From the IMG/VR virus record IMGVR_UViG_3300009703_004110, positions 186,001-250,000 of that record: a stretch of DNA of 64,000 nucleotides; one strand, 5' to 3'. The notes beneath the pieces were generated by a model, which did not search any database, had not been told where the DNA came from, and saw nothing but the letters and a program-made list of their open reading frames with translations. Shown in pieces: positions 1 through 9,900 of this stretch (within the stretch, counting starts at the first letter, position 1; each line of letters begins with the position of its first letter). Position numbers and translations under genes: made by a program. The stretch is from a virus.

Positions 1-125
1 ACACTAATCCCTCGTTCCTTAACTAAATAAGTTGCGATTTCTTTTGAATTTTTTAAATTAGCGTGACAAATATTCACAAGTTTTCCTAGTTCTATAGATT
101 TTTCTTCAGCTGTAACATTTGACAT
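1..125 (-). CDS. Probable DnaG-type primase, N-terminal fragment (runs off left edge)
   Basis: Only the first 41 residues are in the window, reading from an ATG at 125. The segment ending in ATYLVKERGIS resembles the start of the catalytic part of DnaG-like primases, where a helix is followed by a 'YL..RGis' motif. A separate protein at 25488-26024 carries the CHC2 zinc finger that normally precedes this part, so the primase may be split into two genes. It follows the zinc-ribbon gene by five bases. The rest of the gene is needed to confirm a TOPRIM domain; a helicase or another protein is possible. Confidence 0.35.
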   Translation of the reverse strand, partial: MSNVTAEEKSIELGKLVNICHANLKNSKEIATYLVKERGIS

Positions 126-130
126 TTTAT

Positions 131-463
131 TTAATCCTGTGTAATTTTGATAGATTCGATCATAAACTTAGATATATTGAACTCGCAACCACCTTGGTCG
201 CAATTTTGCCCAACCACTTCACCAGAATCATTCACCACGGCTTCGACTTTTTTATTACATGTTTGACAATCAAACTGAAAAGCCTTTCGCTTATCTTTTC
301 TTACAATATCTCCACGTTGTTTCATCGACTTTTTAGAGTATGAAGAGATGTGCGATAACACCTCTTCGCAGTCTTCACAAACTACCTCATCGAGATCTAA
401 ATCAACGGAGCCAATTGTTGTACCATCTCGCTTAGTACACCCAACATTACATCTGACTAACAT
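131..463 (-). CDS. Small zinc-ribbon protein, function unknown
   Basis: A 110-residue protein with cysteines at 5 and 9, 29 and 32 (CEDC), 66 and 69 (CQTC), and 88 and 93. This pattern could hold two zinc ions. No enzyme motif is visible. It lies between recA and the probable primase, so a nucleic-acid-related role is likely but inferred only from position. The start is an ATG at 463, 26 bases after recA ends. Confidence 0.6.
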   Translation of the reverse strand: MLVRCNVGCTKRDGTTIGSVDLDLDEVVCEDCEEVLSHISSYSKKSMKQRGDIVRKDKRKAFQFDCQTCNKKVEAVVNDSGEVVGQNCDQGGCEFNISKFMIESIKITQD

Positions 464-488
464 CTAATATACTCCTATGATTAATAGA

Positions 489-1661
489 TCATTCAAACGG
501 ATCAGCCGGGATTTCAATCTCTGGATCTTCTTCCGTATATTCCGCTTGGATATTTTCACCAAGATAATAAGACCTGATCTCCTGGTCGAACCTATCCAAA
601 TTATCTCGGATGGCCTCCAGCACCGTGGCCCTACTTGAATATTTTACGCCGTCGATCAAATAAGTTCTTGCACTTGGTCTTTCCCAGTACCCAATAGCGT
701 TACCAACATCAAGAAGTTCTTCTTCTTTACGGACAATACCTTCGAGATATTTAATGGTATATTCGCATTGTGCATACGAAGTAGAGACCTTATTCTTCAG
801 GACTTTAGCTCTAACTCTATGTCCAATCCTGACGTCATTAGAGTCTTTAATGATATTATCTGCGCCGCCCATAGGTGCGAAATTTATCATAAGGCTGCAA
901 GCGTGCTTAAGAGCACGGCCGCCAGGAGAATCCTCAGGGTTTCCAAACATTTGACCGGGGTTGACACGTAACTGGTTAATCAGAATAACCGCTGTATTTG
1001 ATTGCGCCGCCCCAGGGGTGATTTTTCGTAGCTCTACGGAAAGGAATCTCGCCATTAAAGCCATGTTCTGCTTACCAACATCAGAAGTTCTTTCCATTGG
1101 TGGTTGCATTGCCGCTATAGAATCCAAGATAACAAGTCCGCATCGTCCAAGATTTAGACGATTCATCTTAGTCCCATCTGGATGTGGGTAATCCATAACA
1201 ATACCATCTTTAATCATATCAAAGATGCCCTTGATTTTAGTTTCTTTCTTAGTCTGCTTATTTACCTTCGTCTTTCCAACTAATCCGCCGAATAGCTTTT
1301 CGGCTTGATTGCTTTTTACTAAGAAGATTCTATCATTATCAATTCCAAATTTCTCAGCCCATGATGCAGAGTAAGTATATTCTGCATCTAGGAAAACAAA
1401 ACAATTTTCCGGATGTAAAGACTGCCAATAAGCCGCACTCTGTAAAGCTGTAAAGGTCTTTCCGGATGCTTCCTTTCCAGCATATTGTGTTACTCGTCCC
1501 CTTACCGGTCCGCCGCCAGTCGCGAAATCTAAGCCGGGGCTACCTGTACTGATAGTTTCAATATTATTGCTGATTGCCTTTGGGTGCACAATTGCGTCGT
1601 TACCGAATAGACTTTCGGCCTGCTTAAAAGCCTCACTTGGTGATAGTAGTTCTTTTGCCAT
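489..1661 (-). CDS. recA: RecA/UvsX-type recombinase
   Basis: RecA-family ATPase that forms filaments on single-stranded DNA and drives strand exchange in recombination-dependent replication and repair. The 390 residues contain Walker A (GKEASGKT, about residues 62-69), Walker B (LVILDS) and the loop-2 region VNPGQMFGNPEDSPGGRALKH typical of bacterial RecA. The start chosen is ATG 1661, preceded by AAGGAG nine bases upstream. An upstream in-frame start at 1739 would overlap the chaperonin gene and is unlikely. The sequence is closer to bacterial RecA than to T4 UvsX. The C-terminus is acidic, as in RecA. Confidence 0.93.
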   Translation of the reverse strand: MAKELLSPSEAFKQAESLFGNDAIVHPKAISNNIETISTGSPGLDFATGGGPVRGRVTQYAGKEASGKTFTALQSAAYWQSLHPENCFVFLDAEYTYSASWAEKFGIDNDRIFLVKSNQAEKLFGGLVGKTKVNKQTKKETKIKGIFDMIKDGIVMDYPHPDGTKMNRLNLGRCGLVILDSIAAMQPPMERTSDVGKQNMALMARFLSVELRKITPGAAQSNTAVILINQLRVNPGQMFGNPEDSPGGRALKHACSLMINFAPMGGADNIIKDSNDVRIGHRVRAKVLKNKVSTSYAQCEYTIKYLEGIVRKEEELLDVGNAIGYWERPSARTYLIDGVKYSSRATVLEAIRDNLDRFDQEIRSYYLGENIQAEYTEEDPEIEIPADPFE

Positions 1662-1674
1662 CTTGATATACTCC

Positions 1675-3345
1675 TTAATATTTGTGATTGTAGCCTGTAT
1701 CAGAAGGCAGACGATATCCGGCTGGTGGGCTCCATCCAACAGGATCTTCTGGTCTTTCTGCTACTGCGGCTTCTGTTCTAATTAACAAATTGGCTATACT
1801 TGTTGCATTAATAAGGGCTGTTTTAGTAACTTTCTTAGGGTCTATTACACCCATTTCAACTAAGTCACCGTACAGGCCCTCTGCTACATTATACCCGAAA
1901 TTTGGGTTAGCATCAGGGAGTATTTTGTTCAAAACTTCTTCTACATCTTCATCCGCATTCTTCAATATTTGAGCAATAGGTCTAACGCATGCGCCTAATA
2001 AAACTTCCGCAGCAGGTCTAAGATCCTCATCAAGTTCTGGTAGCTTCTTAATACGAACCCAATGAGCTGCACGAAGTAATGCACTACCTCCGCCAGCAAC
2101 ATATCCAGACTCAATGGCGCACTCTACGGCAAACATTGCATCATCGATTCTATCACCAGTTTGCCTAAGCTCTGCCTCAGTGGAGTATCCTACATATAAA
2201 ATTGTTCCGCATCCTTTGAGGTTGGCGATCCTACTGTCTATATCAATCTTGTCTCTATCGTTAATTAACTTTCTTTTGTCCTCTTGATATTCTTCCAGTC
2301 GTTCATTAATTTGCTCTTGGCTTCCCTGCGGTTCCAAAATCTTTGTTAGATTTCTATCAACGATTACCTGCTTTGCTGCGCCAAGATCATCAAGTTTGAT
2401 TTTGCTTAACGGAAGCCCACGTTCTTCGCTAACAACGACTGTTCCCACCTGCATGGCGATGTCCTCTATCCATCTGTCTTGATTGATATTCAATTTTCCA
2501 AAGCCATCATTAGGCAGTTTAATCGCGCACACACGTATGCGTCCCTGTATATGATTTTGAAGAAACACTTGAAGGGCCTCTTTCTTTAAGTCTTTACAGA
2601 TAATAAGCAAAGGAACATTTGCCTGGCTTAGCTCATCGAACAAAGCTTTGTTATCCTCAATGTGAGTAATTTCTCTGTCGCAAATTAAAATGCGGCAGTT
2701 ATTAAGCTCGGCCTTAGCCCTCCCTTTCTCCAAAAATCCGCGACTAATATATCCACTCTTTATCTCAAGACCGTTAACTTGTACTACATGACTTTCTATA
2801 CCGGGACGTGCCTGGGCTAAAACCATTCCATCTTCGCCTGCAATAGTATATGCCTGGGCAATTAACTCACCTAATTTCTCATCATTATTTGCAGATATGG
2901 TGGCAACGTGTTTTAAGGCATCAAAGTCCTCAACCGGAGAAGCTGCCGCATCTAAATATCCTAAGATATATGCCTCGGCCCAATCTATGCCTTTTTTGAA
3001 TTTCAATGGTGAATATCCTTTGTCCATCAGGGCGATGCCGTTTCTCAGTATTTCATGAGCTAATACAGTAGCAGTCGTCGTTCCATCACCAGCAATAGCG
3101 GCAGTTCTTCCGGCCACTTCCTTTACTAATTGGCATCCTAATTCCTCTATTGGGTCCTCTAATACAACCTCACGAGCCACACTTACACCGTCCTTAGTAA
3201 TGGTTGGTGCGCCAATATGCTTTTGCAAAATAACGTTCTTACCGTTTGGGCCCATGGTTACGCCAACGACCTTAGACAGTTTGGATACGCCACTTAACAA
3301 TCTCTCTCTTACTTCATTTCCGTGAACAAGTAGTTTGCCACCCAT
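1675..3345 (-). CDS. groEL: GroEL-type chaperonin, divergent copy 1
   Basis: Hsp60/GroEL family, 556 residues. ATP-site signatures are present: MGPNGKN near residue 31, [17 protein letters not shown] and AGGGSALL. The usual GGM-rich C-terminal tail is absent and replaced by a polar tail ending TGYNHKY. A second GroEL lies at 51196-52797 and the two differ strongly, so this is not a recent duplication. No GroES-like gene is recognisable nearby. Phage GroELs are known from some jumbo phages, where they fold virion proteins; whether this one works alone or with host GroES cannot be seen. The start has GAGG eight bases upstream. Confidence 0.9.
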   Translation of the reverse strand: MGGKLLVHGNEVRERLLSGVSKLSKVVGVTMGPNGKNVILQKHIGAPTITKDGVSVAREVVLEDPIEELGCQLVKEVAGRTAAIAGDGTTTATVLAHEILRNGIALMDKGYSPLKFKKGIDWAEAYILGYLDAAASPVEDFDALKHVATISANNDEKLGELIAQAYTIAGEDGMVLAQARPGIESHVVQVNGLEIKSGYISRGFLEKGRAKAELNNCRILICDREITHIEDNKALFDELSQANVPLLIICKDLKKEALQVFLQNHIQGRIRVCAIKLPNDGFGKLNINQDRWIEDIAMQVGTVVVSEERGLPLSKIKLDDLGAAKQVIVDRNLTKILEPQGSQEQINERLEEYQEDKRKLINDRDKIDIDSRIANLKGCGTILYVGYSTEAELRQTGDRIDDAMFAVECAIESGYVAGGGSALLRAAHWVRIKKLPELDEDLRPAAEVLLGACVRPIAQILKNADEDVEEVLNKILPDANPNFGYNVAEGLYGDLVEMGVIDPKKVTKTALINATSIANLLIRTEAAVAERPEDPVGWSPPAGYRLPSDTGYNHKY

Positions 3346-3352
3346 CAGTACC

Positions 3353-3661
3353 TCACAATTCTATAATCTGTTCTAAATTAAAAATCAATTCTTCTTTCTC
3401 ATCTTCAGAAAGGTAATTGAATAAATCCTCTGTTTTTACAAAGATAGACTTTCCTTTTAGGCTATTAAATCTGTCTTTATTATGATCATAATCTACCCAA
3501 TCTCCTGGAAATATAACCCAGAAGTCACTACCACCTGTTTTTGATATCCTTGTGCCTTCACAAAAAATTACTTCTATAGTTTTAGGGCCAGATGGAACAG
3601 GGGATCTGTGACCTCTAGATGTAGTGTGCCAGTTGACATCTTGCTCGATATTAACTTCCAT
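3353..3661 (-). CDS. Hypothetical protein between ruvC-like gene and groEL
   Basis: About 102 residues from an ATG at 3661 that overlaps the stop of the upstream gene (TGATG), suggesting translational coupling. An in-frame ATG four codons earlier exists. The sequence is acidic towards the C-terminus (DEKEELIFNLEQIIEL) with a central WVIFPGDWVDYDH segment. It is not GroES: the length is similar but the mobile-loop and roof motifs are missing. Function unknown. Confidence 0.55.
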   Translation of the reverse strand: MEVNIEQDVNWHTTSRGHRSPVPSGPKTIEVIFCEGTRISKTGGSDFWVIFPGDWVDYDHNKDRFNSLKGKSIFVKTEDLFNYLSEDEKEELIFNLEQIIEL

Positions 3662-4221
3662 CAAATATCCCATTTGGATATGGCCTTGCTTTCTTTCAAT
3701 ATGTGAGTAAGACCTACGGAAATGGCGTCCGCAACATCTCCGCTCTCCTCTCTAATCTTTTTATTTCTATTAAGCTCTGGCCTAAAATTTTTGCAGTATT
3801 TATTAATTACAGGAAAGATATCATCTTTAGACATTATTTTAAATCCAAAATGCTTACTGAGTGCTGCTCGAATAGATATTACCGGATAACTAAAGGTATC
3901 TTTTCCTAGCTTTTGATAAGCCGCAAGGGAGCATACCTCATTAAATGTGCTTAGTACAATAATTGTATTGGCACTGGAACGTCCCTTGGTAAATCTCTTG
4001 GCATAAGCCTCTACTACGACATCTGTAACTTCATACATTTCAATCAAATTTTGAATTTCATCATAAGCATAACTCAATCTAAGTGACATACTTCCTTTTG
4101 CTTTTTTAGGCGGCTTTAGATATCCCATATAAGGTAATGTTAATACTTGATTGTCATCAATATTTAAGATGGCCCAACCAATAGTTGATGATGAAATATC
4201 TAAAGCAAGTAATCTTTCCAT
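3661..4221 (-). CDS. ruvC: RuvC-like Holliday-junction resolvase / RNase H-fold nuclease
   Basis: About 186 residues with an RNase H-fold arrangement of acidic residues: LALDISSSTIGWAI at the N-terminus (first Asp), VVVEAYAKRF in the middle (Glu) and GDVADAISVGL near the end (Asp pair). This fits RuvC-type resolvases that cut branched DNA. The start at ATG 4221 puts the first strand right at the N-terminus; a longer reading from 4257 would run into the strong hairpin at 4238-4279. The neighbours SSB and RecA support a role in recombination. Confidence 0.75.
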   Translation of the reverse strand: MERLLALDISSSTIGWAILNIDDNQVLTLPYMGYLKPPKKAKGSMSLRLSYAYDEIQNLIEMYEVTDVVVEAYAKRFTKGRSSANTIIVLSTFNEVCSLAAYQKLGKDTFSYPVISIRAALSKHFGFKIMSKDDIFPVINKYCKNFRPELNRNKKIREESGDVADAISVGLTHILKESKAISKWDI

Positions 4222-4237
4222 AGTGGTAAGATAATAC

Positions 4238-4279
4238 GAAATCAGCCCAGTGAACACTAAGGTTCACTGGGCTGATTTC
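4238..4279. repeat. Perfect 18-bp inverted repeat (hairpin) after the SSB gene
   Basis: Arms 4238-4255 and 4262-4279 are exact reverse complements around a 6-base spacer. The core arm is CCCAGTGAAC. It begins 27 bases after the SSB stop in the direction of transcription. No T-run follows on either strand, so it is not a standard intrinsic terminator. A 3'-stabilising or processing hairpin, or a protein-binding dyad, fits better. Confidence 0.75.
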
Positions 4280-4305
4280 ATGTGGCCACTATGACCTTAT
4301 TTGGC

Positions 4306-4929
4306 TTACTCGAATTTAAACGGGAACTCTTCCTCTTCGGAAGAACCAGAGTCAGTATCGGCAGTAACAGTGCTACCACTGCTCCAGCCCATAAGGTCTA
4401 GAACATACTGAGGGTCGGAAGGCTGGATCAATCTGTCAAGGTTAAGTCCGTCATTGAACGCCAAGAAGGCTTCCTTCATAGACTCATCGATTCCGCTCTT
4501 AGGACGAGGGTTGACAGAGTATAGCGGCTGAGAACCTGGCTTGCCACGAGTGATTACCAGGTCATAAGAAGTAACCTTACCCCAATCAGGGTCGTTTACC
4601 AACTCACGAATACCGTTATAAATCTGCGGGCCAATCTCAAGAAGCTTGAACTGGCTGTCGCTACGGTCGAGAACCTTTACGATCCAACGAGCCTTACGCT
4701 TGAAACCAGCGTCATCTAGTCTCTGTAGTAGTTCGGGAGCGGCGATAGGACTGTTAATCTTCCTTTTGCCTTCGGTTCCTTCTACCCAATTGATGTAGAA
4801 TTGCAACGGGTTACCCATTACGCGAACGACGTTACGTCCGCCTTCGAGGCGCATGAACTGAGTTCTGCCACCACTAGAGTCACCTGCTTTTGAATTCCAA
4901 TCTACTTCTCCAAATACGATTTTAGACAT
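4306..4929 (-). CDS. Single-stranded DNA-binding protein, gp32-like
   Basis: 207 residues. The N-terminal and central part is rich in basic and aromatic residues (FMRLEGGRNVVRVMGNPLQF, SYDLVITRGKPGSQPLYSV) as in OB-fold phage SSBs. The C-terminus is a serine/acidic tail ending EEEEFPFKFE, the kind used to dock replication partners. This matches T4 gp32-type proteins in organisation, without the zinc-binding cysteines. It lies in the recombination cluster and is followed by a strong hairpin, which would suit a highly expressed gene. Confidence 0.72.
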   Translation of the reverse strand: MSKIVFGEVDWNSKAGDSSGGRTQFMRLEGGRNVVRVMGNPLQFYINWVEGTEGKRKINSPIAAPELLQRLDDAGFKRKARWIVKVLDRSDSQFKLLEIGPQIYNGIRELVNDPDWGKVTSYDLVITRGKPGSQPLYSVNPRPKSGIDESMKEAFLAFNDGLNLDRLIQPSDPQYVLDLMGWSSGSTVTADTDSGSSEEEEFPFKFE

Positions 4930-5007
4930 ATTTACTTTTCTCCTGTTATCCTATAAGTGTCTTAGTCGACGTTAGGATTTTGTTGTTGTTTGTGTTGTCT
5001 TAGTTTA

Positions 5008-5604
5008 TCAAAGATCCTGAGCCATTTTGGCATCAGAAAGCTCGGACTCCCATTCATATTCTCCACCAAAATCAACATCGCTTGGAACGGTGCTAGGTCG
5101 GTTTCGAGATACTGGGCGAGAAGAACCCATGTTAACATTGTACCCAATGTTACTAAGTTTTTCAATCTCATAATCCCTTCTCAGGAAGGTTTTAAATGAG
5201 TAATGCCAAGATGAAAAATAGCTAGCTTTATTTTCAAACCAGCGCTTGCAAGCTTTCGCTATAGTTAGCTGATTGCATGCGTCAATATAATCATCATCGG
5301 CCTGGGCATACCACTCTTTTGTTTTAATTGTTTTATGTCCAGCATCTTTTGCTTTATCCAAAGCCGCGTTTGACCACGCCTTATTTTTAGCAGACTCCAA
5401 AGAGCCAATCCAGATGTCAATCAGGACAATTTTGTCTTGACAAAAGTTCTGTGCGTTCAAAGCATGTACCAAGCCTTGTTCGGCAAGATTCAGGTCAATG
5501 GCCCCATTAATTGGCAGCCATGCTATAACTTTATCAATTTCAGATGTATCGATATTATCAATTGCAAAATCTGAAACATCTATTTTATCATGAAAAGTTG
5601 ACAT
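5008..5604 (-). CDS. Hypothetical protein upstream of SSB gene
   Basis: 198 residues with an acidic start, a central helical, Trp/Tyr-rich region (SYFSSWHYSFKTFLRRDYEIEK, quoted only in part here as SSWHYSFKTFLRR) and a low-complexity C-terminus. I do not recognise the family. It is directly upstream of the SSB gene, the position of a recombination mediator or helicase loader in some phages, but no motif supports such a role. Confidence 0.5.
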   Translation of the reverse strand: MSTFHDKIDVSDFAIDNIDTSEIDKVIAWLPINGAIDLNLAEQGLVHALNAQNFCQDKIVLIDIWIGSLESAKNKAWSNAALDKAKDAGHKTIKTKEWYAQADDDYIDACNQLTIAKACKRWFENKASYFSSWHYSFKTFLRRDYEIEKLSNIGYNVNMGSSRPVSRNRPSTVPSDVDFGGEYEWESELSDAKMAQDL

Positions 5605-5903
5605 TATAATTCCTTCAGCTTCTTTTCTATACTGGCAACTCTTGCCTCTAGAAGTTTCATGCTTATTATACCGTCCGTTAAACGTCTGAGCTTCTGATTA
5701 AGCTGCACATTTAGCAGAAAGAATATCAAGATCATAGAGGTTGGCTTTGAAACAGGAGGGCGAACAAGTAGGATGTGTCCTTCCTTATTTGTTTCAAACA
5801 TACCCATTAATGAATTCTTGCCGAAGTTCTCTTCTATTTGAAGATAGTATTCCCATTCAGAATTACTTAGTTCTACTTTTCTATTGGCAATAATCTTAAT
5901 CAT
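5604..5903 (-). CDS. Hypothetical protein with a possible membrane segment
   Basis: 99 residues. A hydrophobic stretch near the middle (SMILIFFLLNVQL) is followed by a basic, heptad-like C-terminus (MKLLEARVASIEKKLKEL) that could form a coiled coil. Its stop overlaps the next gene's ATG by one base, and its own start overlaps the upstream stop, so it is translated within a coupled string. Function unknown. Confidence 0.55.
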   Translation of the reverse strand: MIKIIANRKVELSNSEWEYYLQIEENFGKNSLMGMFETNKEGHILLVRPPVSKPTSMILIFFLLNVQLNQKLRRLTDGIISMKLLEARVASIEKKLKEL

Positions 5904-6409
5904 TAACCTGCTCGGACAACCCGAGTTCCTGTTTTTCTTTTATTCAGACGTTTGGCTTGAGCTTTCAACCTCTCAACCCTGTCTTCCTCATCATCATCTT
6001 CTTCTTCGCTATAAGTTACGCTGTCATCGGGCAGCTGCTCCTTATACTCGGCAGCCACCTCGCGCCTCACTTGATCTGCAAGGTCAGAAGGCTCCTCGTC
6101 CTGTATAGATAATACGTCCGTCCCCAAAGCAGGACTTGCAGAATTACTAAGTTTCTTTAGTTCTTCATCCAAAACGGTTCGCCCATATCCAGAAAGAATT
6201 TCGTTATAGATAAATAATGCCAAATCAAAAGTTTCTGTCTGTTCAAAAGATTCCGCAAAAGATTGCGACATAATTCGATTTTGAAGCATAGACAAATGAT
6301 TCATGTCATGATTAGAAAATAGAGGTGACCCGCATGATGGGCACATATTCTTCATCAAGCAGAATCGCATGTTAGATGGAACAACAAAGCTACAATTTTT
6401 ACATTTCAT
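5903..6409 (-). CDS. Zinc-ribbon protein with acidic and basic tail regions
   Basis: 168 residues. The N-terminus is a zinc ribbon: CKNC at 3-6, a further Cys at 17, and CPSCGSPLF at 23-26. An acidic block (EEEDDDEED) precedes a strongly basic end (KAQAKRLNKRKTGTRVVRAG). It overlaps the upstream gene by four bases. A role in DNA or RNA binding is plausible; a T4 late-transcription-type zinc protein cannot be claimed. Confidence 0.6.
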   Translation of the reverse strand: MKCKNCSFVVPSNMRFCLMKNMCPSCGSPLFSNHDMNHLSMLQNRIMSQSFAESFEQTETFDLALFIYNEILSGYGRTVLDEELKKLSNSASPALGTDVLSIQDEEPSDLADQVRREVAAEYKEQLPDDSVTYSEEEDDDEEDRVERLKAQAKRLNKRKTGTRVVRAG

Positions 6410-6969
6410 GATTTATTCTCCTTTGCTATGTATATTTGATACCATAACGCTAACGTGAAGATTGCGTCTTTGTCAGTATCTATGCTCTGCTCTTGTCTCC
6501 AAGCAACGCATCTATCCAGCCCCTTTGTTGGCTTTACAAATACGCCAGCCTTTAATGCAGCAATAGCATATTCTTTCAAAATATGGTCTGGTATCTCACT
6601 TGGTAGTGGGCCGCCGGGCGGAGAAAAGACCAAAATCTCCCTCTTAGATTCAACAGGCGGAAGGCTTAACAGTTTTTCTCTTAAAAAGTCAACCTGCTTA
6701 ATACCCATCCTAAGATAAGTTCTAATCATTGCTTCAGATCCTTCTCTCATAGGCACGATAACAAAAATACCATAACCATCTGGCGATGATTTGTATATAT
6801 CATCACGTCCACCAGAACGTTCTTTTTTAAACCGACCAGTTAATACCCTGACTAGATCATGTTCAACTTCAGTACCCTTTTCGCACGCATACGTCAACTC
6901 TGTATACGTAGCAGAAGGATGGTGTTGCCTGTATCTGTCCAATGCATGTCTAGAACAGCGGAAGATCAT
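6406..6969 (-). CDS. Hypothetical protein with HALDRYRQHH motif
   Basis: 187 residues. The start (FRCSRHALDRYRQHHP) resembles the N-terminal motif of small phage and toxin-like proteins that begin S.HA..R, and a second segment GIFVIVPM looks like a beta-strand. It begins immediately after the polymerase gene. Function unknown; family membership was not verified. Confidence 0.5.
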   Translation of the reverse strand: MIFRCSRHALDRYRQHHPSATYTELTYACEKGTEVEHDLVRVLTGRFKKERSGGRDDIYKSSPDGYGIFVIVPMREGSEAMIRTYLRMGIKQVDFLREKLLSLPPVESKREILVFSPPGGPLPSEIPDHILKEYAIAALKAGVFVKPTKGLDRCVAWRQEQSIDTDKDAIFTLALWYQIYIAKENKS

Positions 6970-6973
6970 TTTA

Positions 6974-9900
6974 TTACACTCCTTTACCGAAAGCTCTTTC
7001 TAAGACAGAAAGTGATAAGGCATTTTCACCAGTATATCTATCTTCATTAACAGCGCAAATAGCCTTTATAGGCGTGCCGTCTGTCAAAACCTGCTTTAAC
7101 TTGGAATAATCACCTGCCCATACAATCATAGTGGTTGTAGAGCCACCAGCATCTTCAAGAAGATATTTAGCAAATTTTTGTCCAGCATTTCTACCGTTCT
7201 TAATCTTAAACTCTTTTATCTTAGACTTTACAATAGCCTCAATTCTAATTTTAGACTTCGGCCTTATCGTCGGTATTTTACCAAAAGCAGTTACCATTGA
7301 TCCGCCTCTAAAGAATCCTGCAAATACCTCGTGAAGAGAGCCACTAATTGTTCTTCCAAGAACCTCTTGTTCTGCTACTAATATATCTTTCCTGCTCCAT
7401 TCTTCAGTCTCCTCTGCTGGAGTGTAAAGAATTGGGCAATCAGACATATAGAGCTTTAGATTCTTTTGGATTTCCGCTACTCCCATAGCATCAAGATGCT
7501 CCTTGTCTGGAATTAACAAATTCTTATTAACTAGTTCGCTTGTATAATTTTTTATCCAAGCTTTCTTCTTTTTGTTTAAATGAGTATTTACCTTGGTCCT
7601 AAATTTAGAAAACTGATCGAACATTGTCTTCCTGGGAATGTTGTATGGATCAAACGCCCCTGCTTTGGCCAAAGCTTGTACTACTCTCTTGTTTACAAGA
7701 CGACCTGAGGTTTTTGCGAAAAACCATTCCAAAGATTCGTAAGGACCATTCCCAAGTATATCGTGGATAGCTGTCACTCCAACGCCTTTAACGGCAGATA
7801 ACCCTGTTAAGATTTTACCGCCATCGACAATAGTATAGTCTCCATCTGAACTGATATATGGCGGAAGAATTTCAATATCCATATTGGCACATTCACTCAG
7901 ATACTCTTGAGCCTTCTCTGCATTTGGATCTTCTGAGTTAATTAATGCGCACATGAACTGTATCGGATAATGACATCTTAACCATGCCGTATAAAATGAT
8001 ATATGAGAGTAGGAAATTGAATGCGACTTATTAAAGGCATACTTGCCGAGCGGTTCAATAAACGTTCTCCATATATCCATAGCTGTTTCATAACTCATTT
8101 TGGAGTGACTCATACAGTCTTTTAGGAACGACGCCTCTGTTCTCAACACAAGCTCAGGATCTTTACCCTTAAGCTTACTGATCTTTCTTAGGGCATCTGC
8201 CTGATTAAGATCCCAACCGGCACAATCTTGCGCCAAGAACATAGCTTGCTCCTCATAAACCAAAACTCCAAAGGTTCTTTCAAGCGCGCGTCTTGTACTA
8301 TCGTGAAGATATTCTGGTGATTTAATACGAAGCCTTCGTTCGATATACTTCTTCCTTTCTTGCGGATGGCATGACGGCCTTCCGATTGCATTAATAATTG
8401 ATATATCTTCGATATTTCTTGGCTTTAGCTTAATACATAAAGGAGTCAGAGAGGATTCTAGTTGGAATACACCAGCCGTTCCGCCCTTTCCGATCATATC
8501 GTATACTGCCTTATCCTTAAGATCCATATCTTTAATTGTTAACTTCTCACCAGTAGTTTTTTCAATTAGCTTGAAGGTATTATCTATAACAGTTAATGTC
8601 TTAAGACCCAATAAGTCCATTTTAATTAAGCCATTATCTTCACACCTAGTCTTCTCCCATTGAGTAACTACCAGAGCCTCTCCAGTATCCTTCTTTTGTT
8701 CAATTCTAAGAGGAACAATTTTGCTAAGAGGCTCTTCTCCGATAACTACGCCTGCAGCGTGTACAGACCAATTTCTAGTTAGGTTCTGTAACTTTTCTGC
8801 ATATAAATTAAGCTCTGGATTGTCTTGCATATAAGCATCAAAATACTTATTCTTCTCTCGCTCTTTTTGGATAGTCTTTTCATCACCCATAGTATCGGTA
8901 ATAGCATTTGCAATCTTAAATGCAGTTGTCTTATCTCCACCTAGTCTTAAGCTTCTGGCGACATCTTTAATAATTACCTTTGGAGATAACGTACTCCAGT
9001 TTGAAATTGAGGCGACTCTATCTTCGCCATATCGTTCTTTGATATATTCCTTAACTAAGCCTGGGTTACTAAAATCTGTATCAATATCTGGAAAGCTCTT
9101 CTTTTGGTTATTATGGAATCTTTCAAAAATTAGATCATAAGTAATGGGATCAATATCTGTGATACCAGTCAAATATGCAACCAAACATCCTGCTGCCGAG
9201 CCTCTGGCCGGACCTACAGGCATTCTTTCTTTCGCCCAATTTGTATAGTCTGCCACAATTAGCATGTAAGATGAGAAGTCTTTATCCTCTAGAACACCAA
9301 GCTCTACCGTTACTCTATCCCAGTATTCATCTCTGATTTCATTATCCAAATGTGAAAGCTTTTCTTTAAAGCCCTGAATACACTTGAATCTAAGATAGGC
9401 CTTGTCTTCTTCAACAGAAGCACAATTCTTTTGATGCCATGTCTTAAAGGAAGAGTAATCATCTTGGTCACCAGCATAGTACCTTGGCAGCATAGCTCCC
9501 TTTGGCTTCAAATAACTTGGCTCATCACAGGCATTCATAATGTCTATAGAGTTTTTCATTCCGACAGTGGCAATACGAGATCCGAAAAAGTCTGCAATTT
9601 CATCAGTAGTCTTAAGGTACATGTCCTGCACGCCGTACTTAAATCTATCAGGATCGTCAAACGCCTTCTTATCTTTGATTGCCAGCATTAGATCGTGATA
9701 CTTTGCAGCCTCTTTGTCTCTGTAATGTGCATCACAAGTTATTACATATGGGATACCCATATCTCTAGAGAGCCTAATCATTTCTTGATTTAACCTCATC
9801 TGGTCAACAGGCTTTCCTGTTTTTGAGTTTACTGCATATAATGCGTGAGGCTGTATCTCTAATCTAAATCTATCACCAAATATAGAATGAAATCTTTGTA

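Noticed and set aside
4238-4279. Intrinsic terminator
   Set aside because: No U-tract follows the hairpin on either strand.
4962-5171. Small open frame on the minus strand
   Set aside because: It lies inside the 198-residue gene in another frame, with no ribosome site or family match.
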